Shown here: positions 22,232 through 32,473 of the stretch, one piece after another
Layout: every line of letters begins with the position of its first letter
How positions within the stretch are numbered: the first letter of the stretch is position 1
Origin: Eutreptiella sp. 'Long Island Sound 2002'
Lineage: Eukaryota; Euglenozoa; Euglenophyceae; Eutreptiales; Eutreptiaceae
Reading direction: 5' to 3'
Length of the DNA: 64,000 nt
Assembly: GCA_964036045.1 (NCBI GenBank)
Contig: OZ038380.1
Coordinates: 119,112,699-119,176,698 of the forward strand
The notes under the pieces: generated by a model
What the model was told of the DNA's origin: nothing
What the model saw: the letters and a program-made list of their open reading frames with translations, nothing else
Database searches by the model: none
Program-made: the position numbers and the translations under genes

Positions 22232-22991
22232 CTGTCTTGCAGGCATGACTCTCGAAAGACGTGCTTGTTGGACTCAGTACGCCCTCGGGCGAGGAAACAG
22301 AGCACTCTACTCACCCCCTTTCCGAAGGGAGCATCCAGAGCCACGACGACCAAGCATTTGATTCTCTCCTCCTGCATCATGCACACCCTGTCAATCATCT
22401 CCTTGGCCTCCAGAGATTCAGCCTGGTTGCCATTGGCGCACATGTCTGTCATGCTCTGGCAGGCAAAATAGGCCCACCCACTAAGACAGTCCGCAACAGT
22501 GTTGTCCCTTGCAGGGACGTAGACCACCGTGAAGTCAAACTTGCCCAAGGTCTCCCCCCATCTGCCACTTCGGGACACTGGTCCTGCGGAGTTGTCCACG
22601 TGCTCCTTGTGGCATGATCGCAGACTCTGATGGTTTGTGCAGACCCTGATGAGATGCAGGGCTATGTACCCGGCCCATTTCCTGAGAGCCATGGCAATGG
22701 CATGCGCCTCTTTCTCACGGAGCGTGCATGTCCGTCTCTGGCCTTTTGCCTGGACTCGGCTCCAGAGGGCCACGGGCATGCGGCTCCCATTATCCAGCAG
22801 TTGCTGCCACACAGCACCGATCCCGTAGTCAGAGGGGTCCATGCGCAAGAGTCCTTGGGCCAGATGCATGAGGTGCAGACCGGCCGCGGATGGCAGCGCC
22901 TGCTTCATTTGCTCAAAGACACGGTAGGACTCTTGATTCCAGACCAGAGGCTTCTTTGACCTCTTCTCCGTCTCCTCTGCGTTGCCCACAG

Positions 22992-24482
22992 CTATTTTTT
23001 TAGCAGCTGTTTTTTCACAAAATTCAAGACGTCAGAAAAAAATAACCCTTTTTTTTGGTTTCTACAGCCCCCAAATAGGGGAGGGGTCTTCCTACCCGGG
23101 TGTTGTCCAAAAGCATCAGAACCCCTGAAATTTGGCCTATTTTGGGGTATTTTTGCCTGCTCTTGGCACGTCCTGCAGAACAGTGCTGCACACCAGTGTA
23201 CCTGCCTATAGAGGTTTTTCGACAGAAATTGCCCTTTTCTTGGGATTTGCTTGACCCAAAATATGGATTGGGGGCCTCCCCCCACCCAAACCTGCTCCCA
23301 AATTATCAAAAACCCCCGAAATCGGCCTATTTTGAAGTATTCTTGTCTGCTCTGGGATGGTGCTGCAGAACAGTGCTCCACACCAGCGTACCTGTATAGT
23401 GTAGTATAGGCACGAAAATACCACGAAAATAGGTTTTGTACCCAAAATAAAACCAAAGGAAACCTTTTTTTTTCAATTATGCACCCTCAAAATAGGAGAG
23501 GGGGGTTTCTCCTACCAGATTGCTCTCCAAAAATACACTGTTTTTAGCCAAAAGCTGGTAATTGTTGGCCATTTTTGGACGAAAACTTTTTTTTGTGCTG
23601 GCGGCCCTGCAACACCCAATAGGGTGCTCCAATCCAATCGTAAACAAATTTCACTGGGTCAGGAACCCTAAAAATAGGATATGGGGCCCTACAACTCACG
23701 ACCCCGGCCAAAAAAACACCATTTTTGGCAACAAACTGGCAATTTTTCACCATCTTGGGGAAAAAACTGTTTTTTTTTGTGCTGGCGGCCCTGCAACCCC
23801 CGATAGGCTGCTCCAATACAATTCCAAACACGTTTCTGTGGGTCCGTCCCCGGCCCTGGCGGTCGTCAATCATCCTATAAAACGTTTGTGCATTCTTTCC
23901 GCAATAAATTGGCAATTTTTGGCCATTTTTGGGCGAAAACTGATTTTTTTTTGTGCTGGCGGCCCTGCAACCCCCGATGTGTTGCTCCAATACAACTGCA
24001 AACACGCTTCAGTGGGACCGTCCCCGACCCCGGCGGTCGTCAATGATCCTACAAACCTTTCGTGCATTCTCCCCTGTAAGGCCCTCTACGGGGCCTCCAT
24101 AGACCCTAAAACCATGAAAAAAAGTGGGGTTTGGCTAGAAAAGTGGGAATTTCTCAAAATCTGTGCCTCCCAACCTGGCTTACTCTAGGTCAGCAGCAAG
24201 GTATTGATCTCTTGGACATGCTCATGCCTTTACTTTGCTTCCAACGGCGAAAAAAAGTGGACTTTTTGGCCCTCTTTGTTGCGCACGGCGCTCAGGAATC
24301 TGAAACTCGCGTACGCGGCACTTGTTGACAGTTTATCTGCGGCTCCAGCTTCAGCGACACAATAATTTTGTTCAAACTTTGAAAAAACATGAAACCAACA
24401 GCACTACCGTGTACAATTGGATATTCAGTTCTGAAAATGCATGATTTTGAATTTTGGGAAAAAGCAGCTGCTAGAATCATAG
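22992..24482. mobile_element. 1.49-kb TIR element with internal tandem repeats
   Basis: Left end CTATTTTTTTAGCAGCTG; reverse complement of the right end CTATGATTCTAGCAGCTG. The inverted repeats continue through TTTTTC and AAAATTCAA for about 35 bp. It interrupts the minus-strand gypsy C frame between MMAMLI and the AVGNAEETEK block; the uninterrupted plus copy confirms this. Short frames only and no transposase, so it is non-autonomous. CTG lies on both sides, so a 3-bp duplication is possible. Confidence 0.75.
23040..24110. repeat. ~170-190-bp tandem repeat array inside the TIR element
   Basis: CAGAACAGTGCTGCACACCA (23178) recurs as CAGAACAGTGCTCCACACCA about 190 bp later. GTGCTGGCGGCCCTGCAAC occurs at about 23597, 23781 and 23954. 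Units share a poly-T run and a GCCATTTTTGG core. At least two subtypes alternate with AT-rich linkers. Confidence 0.75.
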
Positions 24483-24908
24483 AAAAATCAGCATGGCCAT
24501 CATGGAGGCTGCATACTCGGCATACATCGCGATATAGCCCGAGTAGTAGTTGCAGAATCCCAGGTATGCCTGCAACTCGGACACCGTTTTGGGCTTCTCC
24601 CAGTGCTCACTCGCCGCTACCCTTCCAGGTATGGGTTCCTGCTGCCTCCTGCCAACAACGTGGCTGGCAAAGACCACTTCAGTTACCGCGATAGTGGCCT
24701 TGTCACTGTTGCCCTCTATTTTGTGCCGAATCAGCAGGTGGAGCACTCTGGTGAAGTCCCTCTCATATGCCTCCAGCAGCTCATCGTAGCTCATGCTGGG
24801 GTCCTCGGCCAGACTTGATTTTGCAGCCTTTTACTCAATGAGGTGCAGCGTATAGCTGTTGTGCAGCGGTTGGGCGTTTGAGCCGCCATAGTCTACCAGG
24901 AGCCACCA

Positions 24909-25543
24909 CCTACCAGCAATTGAGCACTGGGAGAAGCCCAAGAGGGTGTCCGGGTTGTGGGCATACCTGGGGTTCTGCAACTACTACTGGGGGTATATCA
25001 CGATGTATGCCAAGTATGCAACCCCCATGACGGCCATCCTCATGGGCAACGGGGAGGAGACGAAGAAGGGGTCCAAGAAGCTTCTCGTCTGGAATAAAGA
25101 GTCCGACCGTGCCTTTGAGCGAATGAAGCAGGCGCTGCCATCCGCAGTTGGTGTGCACCTCATGAATCCAGACCGAGGGTTCGTCTTTCGCACAGACGCC
25201 TCTGACTACGCGATTTGTGCGGTGTTGCAGCAATTGCTGGATGATGGGAGCCGCATGCCTGTCGCCCTCCGGAGCCGAGTCCAGGTAAAAGACCAGAGAC
25301 GGACATGCACGCTCCGTGAGAAGGAGGCACATGCCATTGCCATGGCTCTCAGGAAATGGGCCGGATAAATAGCCGTGCATCTCATCACGGTCTGCACAGA
25401 CCATCAGAGTCTGCAATCATGCCACAAGGAGCACGTGCACATCCCCACTGGACCAGCCTCCCGAAGTGACAGATGAAACGAGACCTTGGCCAAGTTGTAT
25501 GTCCGTGGAAGGGACAGCACTGTGGCGGACTATCTCAGCAGGT
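24909..25543 (+). pseudogene. Gypsy C, plus-strand copy: RT thumb and RNase H
   Basis: ORF 24946-25368 reads LWAYLGFCNYYWGYITMYAK, LLVWNKESDRAFERMKQALP and FVFRTDASDYAICAVLQQ (catalytic Asp), then LREKEAHAIAMALRKWAG (Glu). A TAA (25366-25368) interrupts, and the next frame carries VCTDHQSLQS (Asp) and RDSTVADYLSRWAYP (final Asp). The upstream RT palm is absent. About 110 bp separate it head-to-head from the minus copy. Confidence 0.85.
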
Positions 25544-26644
25544 GGGCCTATCCTGCTAGCAAGGGCATGACAGACGTGTCTGCCAAAGGCAATGAGGCTG
25601 AGACTGCGGAGGCTAAGAAGATGATTGACATGGTGCGCATGATCAAAGAGGAGGGAGTCAAATGCTTCGTCTTCGTGGCTGTCGATGCCCCTATGGAAAA
25701 AGGGTGAGCAGAGCGCTCCCTGTACTCGCTGGAGAGGCTGCTGGGTCCAACAAGCACGTTTCTCCAGAGTCGCGCCTCCAAGACAACTGGATCTACAACT
25801 ACTCTAAGTCCGACGCAATCAAGTCAGAGTATCAGGCTGTGACTGCCCCTGACGACGGGCAAAAGTGGTCAAACCGGCTCACCAAGGAAGATGGCAAGCT
25901 TTACCGGAATGGTAAGTTGCTAGTACCAGGGGCCTGAATGCTTGAGTTCATGAAGCTTGGCATCACCACATGATGCACCCAGGGGTTAGGAAGCAGGCCT
26001 TGGTTATGCAGCGCCAGTTCGAGATCCAGGATATTGGTCTCTATATGCCATCAAGCAGTCAAGAATGGTTGGTCGGTCTGCCAGGCCTGCAATCCCAACA
26101 ATCAGAACTTCAAGGGGGAGGCCCAGTGGACGCCCATTCCTGATCAGCACATGAACAGCGTGGCCATCGACGTCTTCTCCATGTCTGCGGTGCACATCAA
26201 AAAGGAAGGTCTCGTCCTCATTGCTTAACCGTCTTTGGCCTCCCCTGCACCATTTGTCGTGACCGTGGACCCGGGTTCATGGCGGCTGATTCAAGGCTAT
26301 GTGTTCCCTCATGGGGGTACGGCATGCCCAGAGCGTCGCATACCACTGCTGGTTCAATGGCTGAGCCTAGGTCGCTGGAAGGCAGCTGTCTGAGAGGTAC
26401 GGCGGTGGGTCATGCCGGAACTTAGGTTGCCCCCGCTGTCAATTACAAACAAGGAGTAGTACAATTGCAAATTGGGGTCATGCACAGAAAAGAGAGCTAT
26501 GCGGGGAAACTTGTTCAACCGCAGTAGAAACCGGTACAACGGGCCAGTTGAACCGGTTGAACCATCACAATTCCCGGTTGAACCACATGAAGCGTGCAGG
26601 CGGCGCAACACGTACTTGCAGACCCTCCTTTGGCACTATTGGCT
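25544..26644 (+). repeat. Copy 1 of a 1.1-kb direct duplication (gypsy C integrase region and family D end)
   Basis: It begins GGGCCTATCCTGCTAGCAAG and ends GGCACTATTGGC. It encodes the end of RNase H, a linker (DGQKWSNRLTKEDGKLYRNG), and an integrase zinc finger remnant (VCQACNPN) followed by WTPIPDQHMNSVAIDVFSM, the start of the integrase core. Then come non-coding sequence and the GGTTGAACC-rich family D end. It lacks about 105 bp present in copy 2 near 30850-30955. Stops are frequent. Confidence 0.85.
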
Positions 26645-27619
26645 CCCTTAGGTTTGAGGTTTGAGGTTTGATGTTGCCGGTACTAGACGCCTTTCGGGTC
26701 CGGGGGGCCACCTGGTCGGGCCAGGTGATGTCCTCCCCACCGGGACCTAGTGGGGGGCACTTCATGACACACCTCCTGCCTGGTGGCAGAGTCCCCCGGG
26801 TTCACGGGGCTCGGAGCCCTGTCCTTCCCCGGCTTCCCCATTTCGCCACTCCCCGGTCAGTGTGTCGCTTAGCAGCCGTAGCTGCAGGCGCTTACCCACC
26901 GCGTCGCCCCCTTGATGCGTGGTCGCCTGGGGCGCCGGCGCCGCCGGGTCCGTGCTACTGGCTTGTCGCCAGTGGGACCCCCTTGGGCTGGCGCGGAGGC
27001 TGCCTAGCCTTGGGGCTGGTGCGTGGCGCGGTGTGCCACTACTGCCTTGGCGGCTGCAGTGCCCTGGTCGTGTCTGCGCGGCGCTCGCGGCGGGTACGAG
27101 GGGCTTGGGCCGGTGCCAGGTGTCCTGTCCTCCCCGTTTCTCCCTTCCCGCCCCGCGGTTCCTGCGCTGTGTGTGGCGGGCCGTCCCGTCCGGGTGTCCC
27201 TTATCCTCGCTCGCTGGTGTGCGATTCCATGCGGTCTGTGCGTTTCGCAGGCTCGGTCCGGTTGCCCTTCTGGTCTTCCCCGCGTGTCGTTTGTGTGTGT
27301 GTGCCTTCGCGTCCGCGCCCCCCCCCCCTGCCCTGGTTGGTGTGGCGCGCGCACCCCGCGCGGTCCCGGTGCTGAGCGCTGGTAGGGCTGTGCCCCTCGG
27401 CGCGTCCTGCCCCGGTCCCGTGCCCCGTTTGGTTTGCTTGGGGGGGGCGGGGTGGCCCGGTCCCGTATCCCCCCCACCTGGCTTGGGGCTGTGTGCTTAC
27501 CGTGGGGTGGGTCTGCTTGTCCGAGGTGTTCCAGCGCCGGGGGGTGGGGGGGGGGGGGTGGCGGGGCTGTGCGCCGTTCTCCCCGTCTGAGCGGCCGCGA
27601 GGGCCAGTGGGGCGGGGGG

Positions 27620-28700
27620 GCGCCTTGCCTCGGTCCGTCCCTCTGCCTTCCCAGGGCGGGCACCAAAGCGGGTGTCCTTGGCGTTGCACTGGCAATGGAG
27701 GGTGTGGCCCCCATACCGCTCCGGTTGGTGCTCGCTTGCTGTCTCCGGGCGCGGTCCGTGTGGCGCCCTTGTGCGGGTGGGGGGCCGGCGCCCCCCTGGC
27801 TTGTGGGGCGGTGGGGGGGTTGGAGGGACAGGCGGCGGGTCGCGCTGTGGCTCCCCACCTCCCCCATCTGGGGGGGGCGGCCTGCAGCCCTCTGCCCAGT
27901 CCCCCTTTCGTCGCCAGCGCATACCCCCCAGGTGTACGCGTTCCCTCGGGAACGTGGGGCAGCCCCGGGCGCCGGGTGCGGCCTGCCGCCGGCGGGATAG
28001 CCTGGCGGGGGGGGGGGGGGGTGAGCCGCCCCCCCGGTACGGTGGCCGGGCGGCTGGGTGGCGGGGGGGTCGCTCTGCCTCGGTCCGTCCCTGTGCCCTC
28101 CCTGGGCGGGCAACAATGCGGGTGTCATTGGCGACGCTCAGGTCATGGGGGGCGCGGCCCCCATACTGCTCCAGTTCATTGTCGCGTGCCTCCCCTGGGG
28201 GTGGTCTGTGCGTCTTTCCTGTGCGCTGGTGCGGGTTCCCCCCCCCCCGGCCCCCCCCGGGAGCAGGCAGTGGGGGGGGCGGAGGCACGCGGCATGCAGG
28301 TCCAGCTGCGTCCCACCCCAGGCGTTGTGGTCCCTTCTGTGGTGGGGGCGACGTCCCCTCGGCCTCGGGGGGGGTGGAGGGCCGGCGCCCCCGTGTCCTG
28401 CAGGCCGGGGGAGAGAGTGGGGGGTAGAGGGGAGGGGGGGCCGCGCCGCTATTCCCCACCCCCCTGCCCTAAGGGGGTGGCCTGTGGCCCATGTCTCTGT
28501 CCCCCTTCTTCCCCGGCGCCCCCCCCCTCGGTATATACGTTCAGCCGGGGTTGCTGGGCAGCCATGGGCGCCGGGCGCGGCCTGGTCGGCCACTGGTGGG
28601 TCAGTGTGGCAGGGGGGGGGGGTCTCTTTGCCCCGGGTTGCTCCCCCGCCTTCCCCGGGCGGCCACCAAGGCGGGCGGCTTCGCCTGCGCATTTCTGGGT
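27620..28700. repeat. GC-rich tandem repeats, about 450-600 bp
   Basis: GCCTCGGTCCGTCCCTCTGC (27630) recurs as GCCTCGGTCCGTCCCTGTGC (28077), both leading into CCCCCATAC(C/T)GCTCC. A second block (GCGCCGGGTGCGGCCTG at 27968, GCGCCGGGCGCGGCCTG at 28570) also repeats. A partial third unit starts near 28630. Confidence 0.6.
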
Positions 28701-29418
28701 GCCGCCGTTCCGTTGCGGCCCACAGCGCCAGCGCAGAGCCGCCGGCTGGCAGCGGGCAATGCGGGAGTGAGTGCGCGTTGCGGGGGTCCCTGGCGCGCGG
28801 CCGCGCTCAGCGCGGCTGTGGCGTCCCCCCCCTTGGGTGCCGCGGCCCTCTCAGAGGGGTGCGGGGCCGCCGTCGCTCCGGCCAGCCTCCGGCCCCCCAC
28901 CGGCCGGGGGGGGGGGGGGGGAGGGGAGAGGTAGGGGGGGAGGGGGGGCTCCCCGCAGTCCCTCCCTGGTCCCCTGGGGCCGCCCTCTGACGGCCGCGAA
29001 GGGTCGGCCTGGTGGTTCTGGTCCCGCGGGGCCAGCCACCGACTAGGGGGGCGCACTCTTCCCGAGCCCCCCTGCACCCTTTGGGTCCCAAACCCTCGTG
29101 CAGGCCCTCGCTCGGGCCCCCTGCTCTCCTCGCTGTCGCCGCGCGGTGCCGGCTGGCCGGGGGGGGGGGGGGCGAGTGCTGGGGGCAGGGGTTCGGGTCA
29201 GCGGTCAGCAGTTAGCGGGCTGCAAGGCAGTGGGCCTCCCCTCGCGCTCCTTGCCCCCGTCCTCTCTCCCACGGGAGGTGGCGCGTGCCCCTCCGCCGCG
29301 CCGTACGGTGGGGGGGGTGTGGGTCAGGGGGGCCCAGCTCCGATGAAGGGGGCATCCTGGGGCACTGTCCCCTCCCCGCCCCCTCTCGCTCATTGCCTGG
29401 GCCGGCGGGGCGTGGCCG

Positions 29419-29871
29419 TCACCTGCGTCGTTGCTTGTGTCGGGGCGGAGGCTGCGGCAGTGGCAGGTTCCGCCGGTGGTAGTGCCAGTGTGTGAGGGCG
29501 TTGCGCAAAGCCGGGGGGAGCCAGTTGTTGGCATCCGCATCCGTGATGCGGAGCACCGCCCCCCCCTCCAGGAAAGCCGGCCACGCTGGCTTCCTGTCGG
29601 GCCACGCCGCCCGAATCACCGCCCGGAGGACCCCCTTGTGGTCCTCTCGGGCCGCCCACCCCCCCGGGGGCACGTCCCAGTTCCCTCCGTCCCTCCCGAG
29701 GAGCACCGCATCGACGGGCCGGCTCCTCATCCCCCTGGTGGTCCCCGAGCAGGCCCAGCTCAGCCACCCGTACACCTCCAACACCCGGGGGAGGCCCTCA
29801 TCCTCCAGGGGGTCTGGGACCGTGTGCTGGTCCCGGTCCAAGGAGGGGGCCCCCTCTGCCCCCCGCGCCAC
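29419..29871 (-). CDS. Possible C-terminal ORF of the minus GC-rich element
   Basis: A 150-codon frame with non-repetitive, protein-like composition: LPRVLEVYGWLSWACSGTTR, then VLRAVIRAAWPDRKPAWPAF and NWLPPALRNALTHWHYHRRN, ending in a basic tail (PPPRHKQRRR). The pattern of a Trp-rich helical domain followed by a basic tail recalls the end of the LINE-A SR-rich ORF (ELCRWVKWAGGAGRHEG, then a basic tail), but the similarity is weak. Function unknown. Confidence 0.35.
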   Translation of the reverse strand: MARGAEGAPSLDRDQHTVPDPLEDEGLPRVLEVYGWLSWACSGTTRGMRSRPVDAVLLGRDGGNWDVPPGGWAAREDHKGVLRAVIRAAWPDRKPAWPAFLEGGAVLRITDADANNWLPPALRNALTHWHYHRRNLPLPQPPPRHKQRRR

Positions 29872-30176
29872 CCCCCCCTGCGGGACCCTGTGCCTCTGGC
29901 GCCGGCGCCGCGCCCCGCTTCCCCGCCGCCGAGGCAGCAGCCATCCGCGCCGGCTCCGCCCATGGCGCGGGGGCGGCTGCCCAGTGCTTGGGTCGGGGGG
30001 CTTTGGGGGGGATGAGGTCTTCGGCGTCGGGGTCGATTTTGTAGATGTGGGCGCGGTGGTGGTGGTGGTGGTGGGTGTGGTGCGCCGGCATTTGTTGGAT
30101 GCCGGGGGGGATGCAGAGCACCGGCTGCACGTCCGGCTGCGTGGCCGCCCGGCCTGCCGTCCCCCTTCCTTTGCTC

Positions 30177-31382
30177 CGGGCCTATCCTGCTAGCAAGGGC
30201 ATGACAGACATGTCTGCCAATGGCAACGAGGCTGAGACCGCGGAAGCCAAGAAGATGATTGACATGTTGCGCATGATCAAGGAGGAGGGAGTCAAATGCC
30301 TCGTCTTTGTGACTGTCGATGTTCCTATGGAAAAAGGGTGAGCAGAGCGCTCCGTGTACTCGCTGGAGAGGGTGCTGAGTCCAACAAGCACTTTTCTTCA
30401 GAGTCGTGCCTGCAAGACAACTGGATCGACAACTACGCTAAGTCCGAGGCATTCAAGTCGAAGTATCAGGCTGTGACTGCCCATGAAGACGGGCAACAGT
30501 GGCCAAACCAGCTGACCAAAGAAGATGGCAACCTTTACCGGAATGGTAAGTTGCTAGTACCAGAAGCCCGAATGCTTGAGTTCATGAAGCTGGGCATCAC
30601 CACATGATGCACCCAGGGGTTAAGAAGCAGGCCTTGGATATGCAGCGCCGGTTCGAGATCCAGGAGATTGGTCTCTATATGCCATCAAGCGGTCAAGAAG
30701 GGTTGTTCGGTCTGCCAGGCCTGCAGACCCCAACAATCAGAACTTCATGGGGGAAGCCCAGTGGACGCCCATTCCTGACCAGCCCATGGACAGCGTGGCC
30801 ATGGACGTCTTCTCCATGCCTGCGGTGCAGATCGGAAGAGAAGGTTTCAATTGTGTGGTTTTGTCTGTGCACCAAAATAATGGCTACGTTGTGCCCCTCC
30901 CCGCCCGCAAAAAGGGATTACTAGCCAAGGAGGTTGCTGTCATGACAAGTCCTCATTGCTTAACCGTCTTTGGCCCCCCCTGCGCCATTTGTCGTGACCG
31001 TTGACCCGGGTTCATGGCGGCTGATTCAAGGCTATGTGTTCCCTCATGGGGATACGGCATGCCCAGAGCGTCGCCTACCACTGCCGGTTCAATGGCTGAG
31101 CTTAGGTCGCTGGAAGGCAGCTGTTTGAGAGGTTCGTCGGTGGGTCATGTCGGGACTGGGGTTGCCCCCGCTTTCAATTACAAACAAGTAGTAGCACAAT
31201 TGCAAATTGGGGTCATGCTGGGAAGAGAGAGCTATGCGGGGAAACCGGTTCAACCGCCGTAGAAACCGGTACACCGGGCCAGTTGAACTGGTTGAACCAT
31301 CACAATTCCAGGGTGAACCACACGAAGCGTACAAGCGGCGCAACAGATACTTGCAGACCCTCTCTTGGCACTATTGGCGCCA
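30177..31382 (+). repeat. Copy 2 of the 1.1-kb direct duplication
   Basis: It begins GGGCCTATCCTGCTAGCAAG and ends GGCACTATTGGC, collinear with 25544-26644 at roughly 88-90% identity by eye. It retains about 105 bp missing from copy 1, which encode integrase core sequence (NCVVLSVHQNNGYVVPLPAR). The integrase zinc region HPGVKKQALDMQRRFEIQE is better kept here. Stops and frameshifts are present. Confidence 0.85.
31230..31345. repeat. GGTTGAACC-rich palindromic cluster at one end of family D
   Basis: AACCGGTTCAACC, then CCAGTTGAACTGGTTGAACC and GGTGAACC. Similar clusters lie at 26515-26600, 47080-47170 and 54390-54465, the last two at the other end of family D, so these may be subterminal repeats of that element. 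Confidence 0.55.
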
Positions 31383-32340
31383 TGGTGTGTCCCACACTTG
31401 CAGAACCCGCAGCGGACACTTGTGCCGCTCCTGCGTCCTTCTTCTTTCCTTGCGCCCTTGGTGGTTTCCGGCCACCAGAGATGGTCCCGCCATAGGTCAA
31501 TAGCGAAAGTGGCGTTGAGCGGTACTCAGCCGAGCGCGTCCCACCAATTGAGTGGTAGTTCATCAAGTGGTTTGAACCAGAATTTGCATCCAGTGCCAGA
31601 GACCTGCCCACCACTGCGCGCACCCGTGGATCCCAAGATCCATTTCGATTCCTCCGCAACGCCAAGATTCAATTGCCCCCAAATCTTGTACAAAGCATAA
31701 AGTCCTTCCTCTTTCAACGTCATTGCCCCCATCTCCCTGTTCTTCCCAATGCACAACACCTTCCAAAGAGACCAGTCAGTCTCTGAGAGGCACCGTCTTG
31801 TCCATGGCCAGGGCGTCTCACCCGCAATGTTTTGCTCAGGATTCTTGTCCATCCACATTCGGAGTGCGCGCTTGTGGAGGTAGGCTGGCGTGATATCCTT
31901 GAGTCAAGCCCATTGTGGCGTGCATTCTGCAAGGCTAGCAGCCGGCTGGGCATGTTGGTACTTTAGAACCTCCTCACGGACCGGGGAATCCCACGCCCGT
32001 GCTTGCTCCACCGCTGCATCTTGCGGGACTTTGGGCGCGCGGGGAGGCGGCAATTGTGGCGCCAGAGAGGACTGGCTTTGACCTGGCAAAGCTGATCCAC
32101 TATCCCTTCCACACTACGAGGCTGAGATTGTGTGGCTTGTCCAGCCCTTGTTGAGCGAGCAAACGTTGAAATTGTTTGAATTGAAGAAATTCATTCTTGA
32201 ATCCGCGCGTGGGTGCACCCGCCATCACTAAACGGAAACAAACAGAGGGTAGAAGTGTTCCAACGGCAAAAATTGAAGGCCAAGGAGTCACATGACACGC
32301 AGAAGACGAACCATAGTAGCATTTGGTCACATCGCTCAGT
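31383..32340 (-). pseudogene. Family D, distal part of the left copy
   Basis: Frame 31526-31858 minus reads MWMDKNPEQNIAGETPWPWT and SETDWSLWKVLCIGKNREMG, ending at PLNWWDALG. Frames 31720-32089 and 32100-32330 continue it toward LINE-A. It joins to family D sequence at 45047 once LINE-A is discounted. The protein-like text is unrecognised. The Trp-rich composition and lack of low complexity argue that it was coding. It is broken by several frameshifts. Confidence 0.45.
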
Positions 32341-32353
32341 TCGATTGTACGCC
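32341..32353 (+). repeat. Target-site duplication of LINE-A, 5' copy
   Basis: TCGATTGTACGCC occurs here and again at 45034-45046, right after the (CTAC)n tail. Confidence 0.9.
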
Positions 32354-32473
32354 GTACACGTCACCCCGTACGGCATCGACCACCCCCGGTGTGAGCACCA
32401 TGACCCGCCCTGCTCCACCCCATGCACCTCGCCCCTGCGCCAACCGCTGCCGGCCCCCACCATCACGGGCAAC

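Larger units (their letters stand above)
22232..24900 (-). pseudogene. Gypsy C, minus-strand copy (RT end and RNase H), split by a TIR element
   Basis: On the minus strand, 24794-24483 reads HWEKPKTVSELQAYLGFCNY (RT thumb). After the inserted TIR element, 22989-22232 continues with RSKKPLVWNQESYRVFEQMK, LREKEAHAIAMALRKWAG (RNase H Glu block), VCTNHQSLRS and RDNTVADCLSGW. The first RNase H Asp block is RMDPSDYGIG (DAS in the plus copy is DPS). It parallels the plus copy at 24946-25800. The 266-codon frame is unusually clean, but key residues are altered. Confidence 0.8.
26645..30176 (-). mobile_element. GC-rich insert, probably a 5'-truncated non-LTR element on the minus strand
   Basis: The insert lies exactly between the two copies of the 1.1-kb duplication. 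At its left edge the plus strand reads TTAGGTTTGAGGTTTGAGGT, so on the minus strand the element ends in a short-unit tail (CAAACCT)n, as non-LTR elements often do. GC content is extreme, with many G or C runs over 8. Long frames on both strands (for example 27493-28770 plus, 27004-28128 minus) are low-complexity products of base composition, and I do not call them genes. The best protein-like frame is 29419-29871 minus. Confidence 0.55.

Noticed and set aside
27493-28770. 425-codon plus-strand ORF and overlapping minus ORFs (27004-28128, 27497-28459)
   Set aside because: All are Pro/Gly/Arg/Ala-rich with homopolymer-driven runs, open in most frames because stops are rare at this GC content, and they overlie tandem repeats.
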